Of a stretch of DNA of 64,000 nt, positions 6,310-15,361 are shown one piece after another. The notes under the pieces were generated by a model. It worked only from the letters and a program-made list of their open reading frames with translations. It did no database searches and was not told the origin of the DNA. The stretch is taken from NCBI GenBank assembly GCA_030426955.1, contig JAUHXS010000008.1, positions 91,655 to 155,654 on the forward strand. The letters run 5' to 3'. Position 1 is the first letter of the stretch, and each line of letters begins with the position of its first letter. A program made the translations under genes and the position numbers. Origin of the DNA: Bacteroidia bacterium. Its GTDB lineage: Bacteria; Bacteroidota; Bacteroidia; Chitinophagales; JAUHXS01.

Positions 6310-7523
6310 TTAGTTATCCTTTCAACTAAAACATGAAATTTTTCTACAAAGTCATCATAATGATTTCCTGTTGCAGGCCCTGTAAATCCAGTATGGATAT
6401 GCTCTACGTCATGATTTTTGTTTAAGAAAATAGTCGTTGGGTACGATAAAATATGATTTAGCATAGGTAAGGTTTTACCCGCTTGCTGTTTATTGGTAGT
6501 ACCAATTTGACCTATTAAAACTTCATAGTTAATGTCATACTCACGTATTAGTTTGGTAAGTATTTGCTTTGCTTTAGAAAAATTGGGGGCATTCTCGTAA
6601 GCTATTGCAATCAATGCTAAGCTATCCTTCTTTTTATATTGATTATAAAAACTAGATAAAAATTCGGTTTCATCTTTACAGTTGGGACACCAGGATCCCA
6701 TTATTTGAATGATAACAGCTTTATTCTTATAAATGCTATCATTCAAGCTTACAATGTTGCTGTCAAGATTTGGAAAGGCAAAGCTCAATGATGAATAACC
6801 AGACTTTAGGTAAGTCAGCGTATCCGCATCAGGAAGTTGAAAGCCTCCATTTCTAACTGCATACCAGCTTTCTTTCCAGTGATTACCAGCAAGAAATATG
6901 CCTTGTATAGAATCATTATTAAATATTCGGGCCTTGAATAAAAAGGCATGTGCTCCATCAAAGCAAGATAGAAAAAGGGAATCTCCATTTACAACTCCTT
7001 CTAGGTAGCGATAGTCTCCAGTTGGTGTTAAAAAAGTACCATTCACTTGTCCACCTTGTTGTGCGAATAATCCAATGGCTGGATAGTGATTTGGAGAATT
7101 AAGGCTAAAATGCGCTTCCCATTTACCCGATATAGAATTACTTGGTTTTTTATTTATTGAAAATCGCTCGGTTATATTCTTTTGGGCACTAAAAGAAATC
7201 TTTTTATCATTCTTTCTCGCGTTATTCAACCAAAAGCCTTGCATTTTGTCATTAAAGACTTTTGCACGTATTTCTGAGTCAAACACGGGGAGTTTAATTC
7301 TAATGGAATCACTCAAAATAGCGACTTCCTCTACTTGAATCTTTTCTTCTGCGTTTAAAATAAGAATAGTTGAGTCGTCTTTAATCTCAAATATAAAGGG
7401 TAAAAAATGCTTGTCATCTAGTTTTAATGAAGCCCTCCAAGTTCCAAATATCTTTTCTTTTGGCTGATCTACATTGCATCCCCAGATAACGAGAGAGGTA
7501 AGCGCTATATGTAAATATCTCAT
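6306..7523 (-). CDS. TlpA-like thioredoxin lipoprotein
   Basis: The 405-residue protein begins with a lipoprotein signal ending at Cys16 (SLVIWGC). Two beta-rich stretches (about 25-115 and 130-225) precede a thioredoxin-fold domain with the active site WCPNC at 278-282. Proteins of this form face the periplasm and reduce or exchange disulfides. The N-terminal repeats are not a domain I recognise. The gene follows the upstream gene by one base and overlaps murB by four bases. The substrate is unknown. Confidence 0.82.
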   Translation of the reverse strand: MRYLHIALTSLVIWGCNVDQPKEKIFGTWRASLKLDDKHFLPFIFEIKDDSTILILNAEEKIQVEEVAILSDSIRIKLPVFDSEIRAKVFNDKMQGFWLNNARKNDKKISFSAQKNITERFSINKKPSNSISGKWEAHFSLNSPNHYPAIGLFAQQGGQVNGTFLTPTGDYRYLEGVVNGDSLFLSCFDGAHAFLFKARIFNNDSIQGIFLAGNHWKESWYAVRNGGFQLPDADTLTYLKSGYSSLSFAFPNLDSNIVSLNDSIYKNKAVIIQIMGSWCPNCKDETEFLSSFYNQYKKKDSLALIAIAYENAPNFSKAKQILTKLIREYDINYEVLIGQIGTTNKQQAGKTLPMLNHILSYPTTIFLNKNHDVEHIHTGFTGPATGNHYDDFVEKFHVLVERITK

Positions 7524-7524
7524 A

Positions 7525-8016
7525 TCAGGGGAGCCACATTTTATTTTTTACTAAACCAGCAAATTGGGTCAATTGCAACTTGTCTTTAAACGTTGATTCT
7601 GGAAAGATTTTTTCTTTATAAAGATGACTTAACACTTCTGTACTATTATACTTTCTATCTTCTAAGCCATTCCAAAAAGCTTCTGTTTGTTTTGTCCAGC
7701 GCACACGATAACAAATCTCTAATGATAAGTCAATGATTACGTAATCACATAGCTTGTTGAGTAAAAATTCATTAAATAAAGCAAATCGTCCATCAGAAGA
7801 CCACTTAACAATATTCGTATTGGGCATTAAGTTTGCAAAGTAGCCCTGTCTATAATATAGTGACTTATTCTGAGTGGTAAACAAAGCTACCTTACAAATC
7901 CATATTCCCCACTGAACCTCTTGGGGTTCGCTTATCTTGTAAAAAAATTGCTGATTAGGGCTCAGCGTATTAATCTCAGGCCAACCTTCTTTTTTATAAA
8001 TATGATTTTTTGACAT
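7525..8016 (-). CDS. Hypothetical protein, first gene of the murB operon
   Basis: The 163-residue protein is not one I recognise. It has no signal peptide or membrane segment and is rich in aromatic residues (Trp and Tyr in WGIWICK, YYRQGYF, FWNGLE). It starts with ATG at 8016 and its stop is one base before the TlpA-like start, so it belongs to the operon. Codon use looks like the neighbours. It may be a cytoplasmic protein specific to the phylum. Confidence 0.7.
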   Translation of the reverse strand: MSKNHIYKKEGWPEINTLSPNQQFFYKISEPQEVQWGIWICKVALFTTQNKSLYYRQGYFANLMPNTNIVKWSSDGRFALFNEFLLNKLCDYVIIDLSLEICYRVRWTKQTEAFWNGLEDRKYNSTEVLSHLYKEKIFPESTFKDKLQLTQFAGLVKNKMWLP

Positions 8017-8109
8017 CAGCCGCTCAGTATATATTGATTTTAGAGACCATAAGATTATTAAGACTAAAAATAATTTGTTAACTTGAAGATGCCAAATTTA
8101 TGACAATTT

Positions 8110-8307
8110 ATGAGAACGAGTAAAGATGTTCTTAAAGCATTAGCAAGAGCAATCAAACAAATCGATAGTATAGAGACTACAGAGATTTCAGACTTAGATC
8201 AGTTTTATATTGATACTGCTCGTCAAAACCTTTTAAAGGTACTTACATCTAATAGATACGAATTAGCAGAAGGTAGCTATAGAATCAGGCAAATTAAGCG
8301 CAGATAG
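8110..8307 (+). CDS. Small conserved-looking protein, 65 residues
   Basis: The protein is charged, helical in character, and ends in a basic tail (RIRQIKRR). It has no signal peptide. It is divergent from the murB operon and convergent with lpdA. I do not recognise the family. The open frame, clean ATG and placement in an otherwise short gap support it as real. Confidence 0.6.
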   Translation: MRTSKDVLKALARAIKQIDSIETTEISDLDQFYIDTARQNLLKVLTSNRYELAEGSYRIRQIKRR

Positions 8308-8359
8308 GAAATAAGTCCTTTCTAGTCTCTGCTTTCAAGTCTCTAATTTCTAGTTTGAA

Positions 8360-9748
8360 TTATAAGTGTATCACTTCCCCATAAGCAGCAGCAGCAGCTT
8401 CCATAACGGCTTCAGACATAGTTGGGTGTGGGTGAACGGACTTAATGATCTCATGTCCAGTTGTTTCCAGTTTTCTTGCAGCAACTACTTCAGCAATCAT
8501 TTCTGTTACGTTTGCACCAATCATATGAGCGCCTAGAAATTCACCATACTTTGCGTCAAAGATTACTTTTACAAAGCCTTCTTTACTACCTGCTGCACTA
8601 GCTTTTCCAGAAGCACTAAAAGGAAACTTCCCAACCTTTATCTCGTAACCTGCCTCTTTTGCAGCCTTTTCTGTGTAGCCAACTGACGCAACTTCAGGGG
8701 AACAATAAGTACATCCTGGAATGTTATTATAATCTAATGGCTCTGGATTTTCTCCAGCAATTTTCTCAACGCATATTATACCTTCCGCAGAAGCTACATG
8801 AGCAAGCGCTGGTCCGTGTACAATATCACCAATAGCATAAATTCCTTCTACATTTGTTTTGTAGTAGTCGTCTACAACAACTTTACCTTTTTCTGTTTTA
8901 ATACCAAGGCTTTCTAATCCAATATTTTCAATATTGGAAGTTACGCCTACAGCAGAAAGCACTACGTCAACATCTAAGCTTTCTGATCCTTTTGATGTTT
9001 TGATGGCAACTTTGCATTTTTTACCCTTTGTGTCAACAGACTCGACAGATGCTCCTGTCATAACGTCAATACCAGCTTTTTTGAAAGATTTTGTGAGCTC
9101 TTTTGATACATCTTCATCTTCAACAGGAACTAGATTTGGCAAGTACTCAATGATGGTAACTTTAGTTCCAAGAGCATTGTAAAAGTAGGCAAATTCAACT
9201 CCAATGGCACCTGCTCCCACAACCGCTATGCTATCTGGTTTTTTGTCTAAATTCATCGCTTCTCTATAGCCAATAATTTTCTTTCCATCTTGCTTCAAGC
9301 TAGGAAGCTCTTTAGATCTAGCACCTGTTGCTAGGATAATGCTCTTGGCAGTATAATCTGTTTTTTTGCCTTTATCATCTGTTACTTCAAGCTTTTTCCC
9401 AACTTTTAACTTCCCAGTTCCCATGATGACATCAATTTTATTCTTCTTCATCAGAAACTGAATTCCTTTGCTCATGCCTTCTGCCACGCCTCTGCTTCTT
9501 TTAACGATATTTTTAAAATCTGCAGTAGCACCTTTTACTGTAATGCCGTAATCACTAGCGTGGTTGATGTATTCAAAAACTTGAGCACTTTTTAATAAAG
9601 CTTTTGTTGGTATACATCCCCAGTTGAGACAAATTCCTCCGAGAGACTCTCGTTCTACAACTGCTGTCTTTAAACCCAGTTGTGCTGCTCTAATAGCCGC
9701 AACATATCCTCCTGGTCCGCTTCCTAGTACAATTACATCATAGTTCAT
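8360..9748 (-). CDS. lpdA: Dihydrolipoyl dehydrogenase (E3)
   Basis: This 462-residue flavoprotein reoxidises lipoamide in the 2-oxoacid dehydrogenase and glycine cleavage complexes. The FAD motif GSGPGGYVAAIRAAQLG is at 10-26, the redox-active cysteines are C40 and C45 (CLNWGC), the NAD motif is GAGAIGVEF, and the C-terminal active-site His-Glu lies in HPHPTMSEA. It stands alone on the minus strand, with no E1 or E2 gene in the window. Confidence 0.96.
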   Translation of the reverse strand: MNYDVIVLGSGPGGYVAAIRAAQLGLKTAVVERESLGGICLNWGCIPTKALLKSAQVFEYINHASDYGITVKGATADFKNIVKRSRGVAEGMSKGIQFLMKKNKIDVIMGTGKLKVGKKLEVTDDKGKKTDYTAKSIILATGARSKELPSLKQDGKKIIGYREAMNLDKKPDSIAVVGAGAIGVEFAYFYNALGTKVTIIEYLPNLVPVEDEDVSKELTKSFKKAGIDVMTGASVESVDTKGKKCKVAIKTSKGSESLDVDVVLSAVGVTSNIENIGLESLGIKTEKGKVVVDDYYKTNVEGIYAIGDIVHGPALAHVASAEGIICVEKIAGENPEPLDYNNIPGCTYCSPEVASVGYTEKAAKEAGYEIKVGKFPFSASGKASAAGSKEGFVKVIFDAKYGEFLGAHMIGANVTEMIAEVVAARKLETTGHEIIKSVHPHPTMSEAVMEAAAAAYGEVIHL

Positions 9749-9823
9749 AAGTAGTTCTTTTCAAGTGTTTGAATGGGGCTGCAATTTAGCTAGATTTCGA
9801 TAAAATTTATAATGATTTTTAAG

Positions 9824-10579
9824 TTATACTTTCTTGGACTTAAATGCAGCACAAATAATGCCTGTTGCTATAGCTACATTGAGGGAATCAGCTTTAGAAG
9901 AATACGATGGAATCTTCACTTTTTGATTCACTTTTTTTAATACATTTTCGCTTATTCCCTTTGACTCGTTTCCAAGAACTATAAATCCATTGGATTTTAA
10001 TCTGCTTTCGAAAATATCATTTCCGTCTAGGGTAGTCGCAAATGAGGTAAGTTGCTGATAATGATCAAGCAATGACAATATATCTGTATAAATTACTTTC
10101 ACTCTGGTAATGCTTCCCATTGTTGCATTAACAGTTTTAGGATTATAAAGATCAACGGTATCTGGCGAGCAAAAAATATATGGTATGCCAAACCAATCTG
10201 CTGTTCTGACAATACTGCCTAAATTTCCAGGATCTTGAATGTTATCTAATACAAGTGATAGGCTGTTTTGGATAGTGCTTTTATCCTCTTTAACTTCAGG
10301 AATGGATATTAAAGCAATTGTCCCACTAGGCGTTTTTTGAGTAGATATTCTATTTAGCTCTTTTTCAGAGATGTGGTTTACCTTGTTAATATGCGCATCA
10401 AGGGAATCTTGATGATCCTCAATCCAAGAGCTAAGAGCAAAAATTTGAATAACCGTATAGTCAGATTGTAATATTTCCAGTACATTTTTGCTTCCCTCGA
10501 TAACAAACTGTTGAAGTTTAGTTCTGTACTTTTTTAACTGAAGTGATTTTATATGCTTAATTTCACTATTAGAAAGCAT
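9824..10579 (-). CDS. TrmH/SpoU-family RNA 2'-O-methyltransferase
   Basis: The 251-residue SPOUT enzyme has an N-terminal substrate-binding region (about 1-95) and the three knot motifs: NIQDPGNLGSIVRTADWFG, VLGNESKGIS and SLNVAIATGI. These proteins methylate the 2'-OH of rRNA or tRNA using S-adenosylmethionine; the target base here is unknown. The 5' end lies back to back with the TamA-like gene and overlaps it if that gene starts at its first ATG. Confidence 0.88.
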   Translation of the reverse strand: MLSNSEIKHIKSLQLKKYRTKLQQFVIEGSKNVLEILQSDYTVIQIFALSSWIEDHQDSLDAHINKVNHISEKELNRISTQKTPSGTIALISIPEVKEDKSTIQNSLSLVLDNIQDPGNLGSIVRTADWFGIPYIFCSPDTVDLYNPKTVNATMGSITRVKVIYTDILSLLDHYQQLTSFATTLDGNDIFESRLKSNGFIVLGNESKGISENVLKKVNQKVKIPSYSSKADSLNVAIATGIICAAFKSKKV

Positions 10580-10594
10580 CAGACCATATTTTTT

Positions 10595-12868
10595 GTGATT
10601 AAAAGGATAGTTCCATTCTTATTTTTATCAAGCATTATACTATTTAGTTGTAGTAATACAAAGTATATGTCGGAGGGAGAGTATTTGCTCATAAACAATA
10701 AAATAAATATATCTCAAAGTGAAGTTAAAAATAAAAATGACCTTAAAGAAGATACTAAGAGTGTAATTATTCAAAAACCAAATCACAAACTATTTGGTAT
10801 AGGGAGGTATAAACTTTGGAACTACAATAGAGTAAAGAAAAAGATTGAAATGGGCAAGAGCGTTCCAGAAAAGCAGGTAGGAGAACCCCCTGTTCTATAT
10901 GATTCACTATCAGCCAACAAAACGATCACTAATATTGAAAAATACTTGACTAATGTTGGTTACTTTGAAAGCCAAGCAAGCCATTCATTAATCAAGAAAA
11001 AAAAGAAAAAGGTAATCATTGAATATCAAGTTGATCTTGGAAAACCTTTTTTGATCAAACAAGTTTCTTATAGCATTGATGATAATGCCATTGCATCCGT
11101 GTTGGATAAAAATAAAGCAAATAGTTACCTGAAAATCAATGAATGCTATAATGTTGACAAAATAAAAAAGGAAAGAGACCGTATAACAACAACCTTGAAA
11201 AATGCTGGTTATTACAGGTTCAATAGAGAGTTTGTCGTATTTGAAGTAGATACCCTAGACTCTCATTATGACCTGTCCTTGGATGTTGTTGTCAAGAATC
11301 CGGGACAAGAAGCTAAACATAAAGTTTATACCGTGAAAGACATTTTTATTTATTCCGATAATGATACCGTCTTGTCGACATTAGATACTTTGGTTGTAGA
11401 CTCTTTCTACAAAATTGTTCGATCAGGTTTAAGATACAAACCTGAAATTCTAATAGATAATATTTATTTGGAAAAAGATGATAACTACAGTTTAAGGAAG
11501 CATTTATATACAATTAGTACTTTATCAAATTTATATGCTTTCAAATACGTATCAATGAAGTTTGAGCCTGATGATTTGCAGCAAACCTTAAGAGGCTCTT
11601 TGTATTTAACACCTGAAAAGCTTAATGACATTCAGTTTGAGATAGAGGCGAGCAATACAGATTTGCAGCAAACCTTAGGGTCAGCAGCTAAACTCTCATA
11701 TAATAGACGAAATTTATTAAAACTAGCAGATCTCTTAACGCTTAATATTAGAGGTGGAGTAGAATTTCTATTTGCCAATGGAGAGTCTGGGCTGTTTTCG
11801 TCTAATGTAAGTTTGAGCGGAGATTGGTATGTGCCCAAATTTGTCACACCAATAAAGCTAAAAGGATTGTCCAAATATTTTAATCCAACAACACACTTTA
11901 GCACAAATTATAACTTCTATACAAGGACTGGTTTTTATACTATGAATAATACCAGTTTTAGTATCAACTATGACTGGAAAGAAGATGTTCAGAAAAGACA
12001 TGTTGTCACACCATTGACGGCAACTTTTACAAAGTTGGCAAATACAACATTTGAATTTCAACAAAGGTTGCAAGGAGATAATGTGTTAAGAAATAGTTTT
12101 CGTAATCAATTGATTATTGGTAGTGGATATACTTTCTTGTTCAATAATCAAAACGCTTCTAAGCGGAAGAATTTTATCAACTTTCAAAATGATATTCAAA
12201 TTGCTGGAAATCTATTGAGGCTTGCTAATAATCTATTGTATGATGTAAATCCAGATGACATTAGCTATACCTTTTTAGATGTTGCTTTCTCCCAATTTGT
12301 TAGAATTAAAAGTGACCTCAGGTATTATCAAATTCTAAGCAAGGAAAAGACAATGGTTTATAGGCTACTTGGTGGTATAGGTGTTCCTTATGGCAATTCT
12401 GTTGTAATGCCTTATATAAAGCAGTTTTTTGCAGGCGGTCCCAATAGTATTAGGGCATGGCGTGTTAGAAGTCTTGGTCCAGGAGCTTATGCACCACCAG
12501 CTGATGCGAATAATAATGGTTTTCTTGATCAAACAGGAGATATAATAATCGAGGCGAATATGGAATACCGATTTCCTATCGCAGGTGTATTAAAAGGTGC
12601 AGCATTTGTTGATGCTGGGAATATTTGGACGCTTCGTGAGGATACCATAAGACCTGGAGCTCAGTTTGAAGTAAATGATTTTTTAAGAGAATTTGCCATA
12701 GGAACTGGGTTTGGATTGAGGTTTGACTTTGATTTTTTAGTTCTGAGGTTGGATATGAGTGTTCCATTTATAGACCCCTCGTACCCAGAAGGCGATAGAC
12801 TATATATTAATAAAGTAGACTTAAGAAACGATATCGTTTATAACTTGGCTATAGGTTTCCCATTCTAG
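10595..12868 (+). CDS. BamA/TamA-family outer-membrane protein
   Basis: The protein has a lipoprotein-like signal (PFLFLSSIILFSC, with CSN after the cleavage site), POTRA-like repeats over about residues 30-330, and a 16-strand-type barrel. The barrel carries the Omp85 hallmark FFAGGPNSIRAWR and ends in a hydrophobic strand (YNLAIGFPF). It should insert or assemble proteins in the outer membrane, like TamA. I chose GTG at 10595, which gives a compact signal peptide and avoids overlap; the ATG at 10553 would overlap the methyltransferase gene by 27 bases and adds 14 residues. Confidence 0.85.
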   Translation: MIKRIVPFLFLSSIILFSCSNTKYMSEGEYLLINNKINISQSEVKNKNDLKEDTKSVIIQKPNHKLFGIGRYKLWNYNRVKKKIEMGKSVPEKQVGEPPVLYDSLSANKTITNIEKYLTNVGYFESQASHSLIKKKKKKVIIEYQVDLGKPFLIKQVSYSIDDNAIASVLDKNKANSYLKINECYNVDKIKKERDRITTTLKNAGYYRFNREFVVFEVDTLDSHYDLSLDVVVKNPGQEAKHKVYTVKDIFIYSDNDTVLSTLDTLVVDSFYKIVRSGLRYKPEILIDNIYLEKDDNYSLRKHLYTISTLSNLYAFKYVSMKFEPDDLQQTLRGSLYLTPEKLNDIQFEIEASNTDLQQTLGSAAKLSYNRRNLLKLADLLTLNIRGGVEFLFANGESGLFSSNVSLSGDWYVPKFVTPIKLKGLSKYFNPTTHFSTNYNFYTRTGFYTMNNTSFSINYDWKEDVQKRHVVTPLTATFTKLANTTFEFQQRLQGDNVLRNSFRNQLIIGSGYTFLFNNQNASKRKNFINFQNDIQIAGNLLRLANNLLYDVNPDDISYTFLDVAFSQFVRIKSDLRYYQILSKEKTMVYRLLGGIGVPYGNSVVMPYIKQFFAGGPNSIRAWRVRSLGPGAYAPPADANNNGFLDQTGDIIIEANMEYRFPIAGVLKGAAFVDAGNIWTLREDTIRPGAQFEVNDFLREFAIGTGFGLRFDFDFLVLRLDMSVPFIDPSYPEGDRLYINKVDLRNDIVYNLAIGFPF

Positions 12869-12874
12869 CCCTTA

Positions 12875-14791
12875 CTAGACTTGTTTATAACTTTGCTTGC
12901 CCACAAAATGAATCGTTGCGTAAAGCATTATAATACCAACAAAGATGCTGATTAGCCAATGTCCACCTAAAACGGTAATAGTAGCAACTATTAAACTAAC
13001 AACAGCTACTGTTATGGCATAAGGCATTTGTGTTTTAACATGAGATATATGATCACATTTACTAGATAAGGAGCTTAAAATACTAGTATCGGATATAGGG
13101 GAGCAGTGATCACCAAAAACAGATCCTGCAATAACAACGGAGACCGTATGATAGAGTATTTCTAAGCTTTCCGCATTAGAAATAGCTTGGCTTTGGGATA
13201 GTTGCCAGCAAACAGGAATTACAAACGGGTATAAGATAGCCATTGTACCCCAACTCGAACCAGTTGCAAAAGATATGCTCGCGCTTATGATGAAGATAAG
13301 CAATGGGAAATATATAGCAGAAATTTCTCCTTGCAATAAAGACAAAAAGAACTCAGCAGTATGAAGTTCTTTTACCGTTTGGGCTAAGGACCATGCTAGA
13401 ATCAAGATAATGATAGGTAAAAGCATCGACTTAAATCCTTTAATCATTTCCTCTGAAGTCTCTTTGAGTGTCATTATTTTTTGAGTTGTCGTCAATAAGA
13501 AAGCAATCAATAAACTAACAGATGAGCCCCAAAGTAGAGCCTTATAGGAGTCTGCATTTCCAATAGTTTGAGAAAGCTTACTGAAAAATGTATTATCTGA
13601 TGCCCAAGTAGATTTACTGTAGCCTGTTGATATGAGTCCAGCAAATGTAATAAGTATAATAGATAGTATTGGAATCATGGCGTTATACCATCGACTTTTT
13701 TTAGAATTTGGTATAGTTTGTTGTGTATCAAATAATGGTAGTTGGTTGTTCAGAGATTTCTTTGAAGAACTTCTCTCAGCTTTTAGCATTGGGCCAAAGT
13801 CTTTTTGCTTTAAAATGAGCATGAGAACAAAAATCAACGTTAAAATTGGATAAAACATATATTTTAAAGAGTTAAAAAATATTTGATATGCCCCTTGATT
13901 TATGCTGATGCCTTGAGTTGCATCTTGAATATAAGAAAGCTCAGCACCAATCCACGTGGTAATAAAGGCTATGCATGCTATAGGGGCCGCCGTGCTATCT
14001 GCAATGTAAGCCAGCTTTTCTCTCGATACGTTGTATTTATCCATTATCGGTCGCATGGTATTACCCACAACCAAAGTATTTGCATAATCATCGAAGAATA
14101 TGACAATTCCCATAAGCCAAGTTACTAGTTGGGTATTTTTTGCAGAGTTTGCAAAGGTTGAAAGGTGGTTTATAATGCCCTGCATACCACCATTTTTTGA
14201 AATAATAGCTACAGTGCCTCCTATAATAGTCGAAAAAACCATTATTGATATATGGCCTGAGTCATAAACCGCATTGATAATATAATGATCTACAATAGCT
14301 GTAAAACTTTCCCATATAGATGTTATTAATAGTCCTCTGGAGATAAAGGAGCCTAATAATATGCCAAGAAAAAGCGCAATAATTACTTCCTTGAATAGGA
14401 GTGCCAAAAGTATAGTTAAAAGAGGTGGGAGAATGGAGAGCCATAGTGGAAGATGTATAAGTCTTGGATCTTTTTTATCATACCTGAAAAAGTATAATTT
14501 AAACAGCTTGCTTTCTTTATGTGATACCGAAATCAAAGAGGATTTAGGCTCGACATGGGTTAGGTAACCCTTACCATTTCTTAACTCAATATCATGGTTT
14601 TTGGAATTGATCTTAAAGCGAGTTTTTTCATTTATTTCTGAGCCATTATCTGCTTTGGCGGATATTTGAATGCTATTTCTAGCAGGCTCTATGATTAGAT
14701 TAAGCTCAATATCTTGTAACAAATTTTCCTGACCAAATAATGAAATGGTTAAAATGGTCAGGAAGACAGAAATGAAATATCTGAGATGCAT
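12875..14791 (-). CDS. NhaC-family Na+/H+ antiporter with extracytoplasmic N-terminal domain
   Basis: From about residue 115 the protein is a multi-spanning antiporter of the NhaC type, with the conserved FDDYANTLVVGNTMRP and GSVFGDHCSPISDTSILSS segments. The first 115 residues are unusual: a signal peptide (about 1-20) and a small beta-rich region that ends before the first transmembrane helix. Total length is 638 residues, against about 450-520 for most family members. It probably exports Na+ in exchange for protons. The gene is convergent with the TamA-like gene, six bases apart. Confidence 0.88.
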   Translation of the reverse strand: MHLRYFISVFLTILTISLFGQENLLQDIELNLIIEPARNSIQISAKADNGSEINEKTRFKINSKNHDIELRNGKGYLTHVEPKSSLISVSHKESKLFKLYFFRYDKKDPRLIHLPLWLSILPPLLTILLALLFKEVIIALFLGILLGSFISRGLLITSIWESFTAIVDHYIINAVYDSGHISIMVFSTIIGGTVAIISKNGGMQGIINHLSTFANSAKNTQLVTWLMGIVIFFDDYANTLVVGNTMRPIMDKYNVSREKLAYIADSTAAPIACIAFITTWIGAELSYIQDATQGISINQGAYQIFFNSLKYMFYPILTLIFVLMLILKQKDFGPMLKAERSSSKKSLNNQLPLFDTQQTIPNSKKSRWYNAMIPILSIILITFAGLISTGYSKSTWASDNTFFSKLSQTIGNADSYKALLWGSSVSLLIAFLLTTTQKIMTLKETSEEMIKGFKSMLLPIIILILAWSLAQTVKELHTAEFFLSLLQGEISAIYFPLLIFIISASISFATGSSWGTMAILYPFVIPVCWQLSQSQAISNAESLEILYHTVSVVIAGSVFGDHCSPISDTSILSSLSSKCDHISHVKTQMPYAITVAVVSLIVATITVLGGHWLISIFVGIIMLYATIHFVGKQSYKQV

Positions 14792-14876
14792 TTCTCGAAA
14801 GATAGTAATTTAGATAATCTTATTATAGCTAATATTAGCCTTGAAAATGTTGTGTTTTTTCTATATATTACTTTAG

Positions 14877-15353
14877 GTGGAAAACTATTATAGCGTACTA
14901 GGTGTTCCTCGGGAATGCGACATAAATCAGGTAAAGCGATCTTACAGAAAGAAAGTGTTAACCTGCCACCCCGATCATAATAAATCTCCACGTGCTCACG
15001 AGGAGTTTATTCAAATCAACAGAGCATACGAGGTATTAAAAAATCAAAATTCTAGGTTAAAGTATGACTATTTACTGAGTAGCTATGAGCTGGGGTTGAG
15101 CATGAAGCGCACTAAGGCGTGGAGTGATTCAAGATCATACAATTATCAATCGAGAGGAGCTGCTGTAACCGAGGAATATATGCCGTCTTGGAAAAAGAAA
15201 TATCCTGTTAAGGAAATCATAATAGGAATAGTGTTCATTACAGTCACACCTAATCTTCTGCTGTTTATATTCACACTTATATTTGGTGTGCAAAACGAGG
15301 ATATTGCACAGACCATCAGATCATATGAATGGCTTAGTTTCTTGCTGAACTAA
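14877..15353 (+). CDS. Membrane-anchored J-domain protein
   Basis: The 158-residue protein starts with a J domain (1-60) containing HPD at 31-33, the motif that stimulates DnaK ATPase activity. A short linker leads to one hydrophobic segment at about 108-135, so the J domain faces the cytoplasm. There is no Gly/Phe-rich or zinc-finger region, so it is not DnaJ itself but a dedicated partner that recruits DnaK to the membrane. The start is GTG at 14877, directly before ENYYSVLGV, the first J-domain residues. Confidence 0.82.
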   Translation: MENYYSVLGVPRECDINQVKRSYRKKVLTCHPDHNKSPRAHEEFIQINRAYEVLKNQNSRLKYDYLLSSYELGLSMKRTKAWSDSRSYNYQSRGAAVTEEYMPSWKKKYPVKEIIIGIVFITVTPNLLLFIFTLIFGVQNEDIAQTIRSYEWLSFLLN

Positions 15354-15361
15354 ATCAGGAG

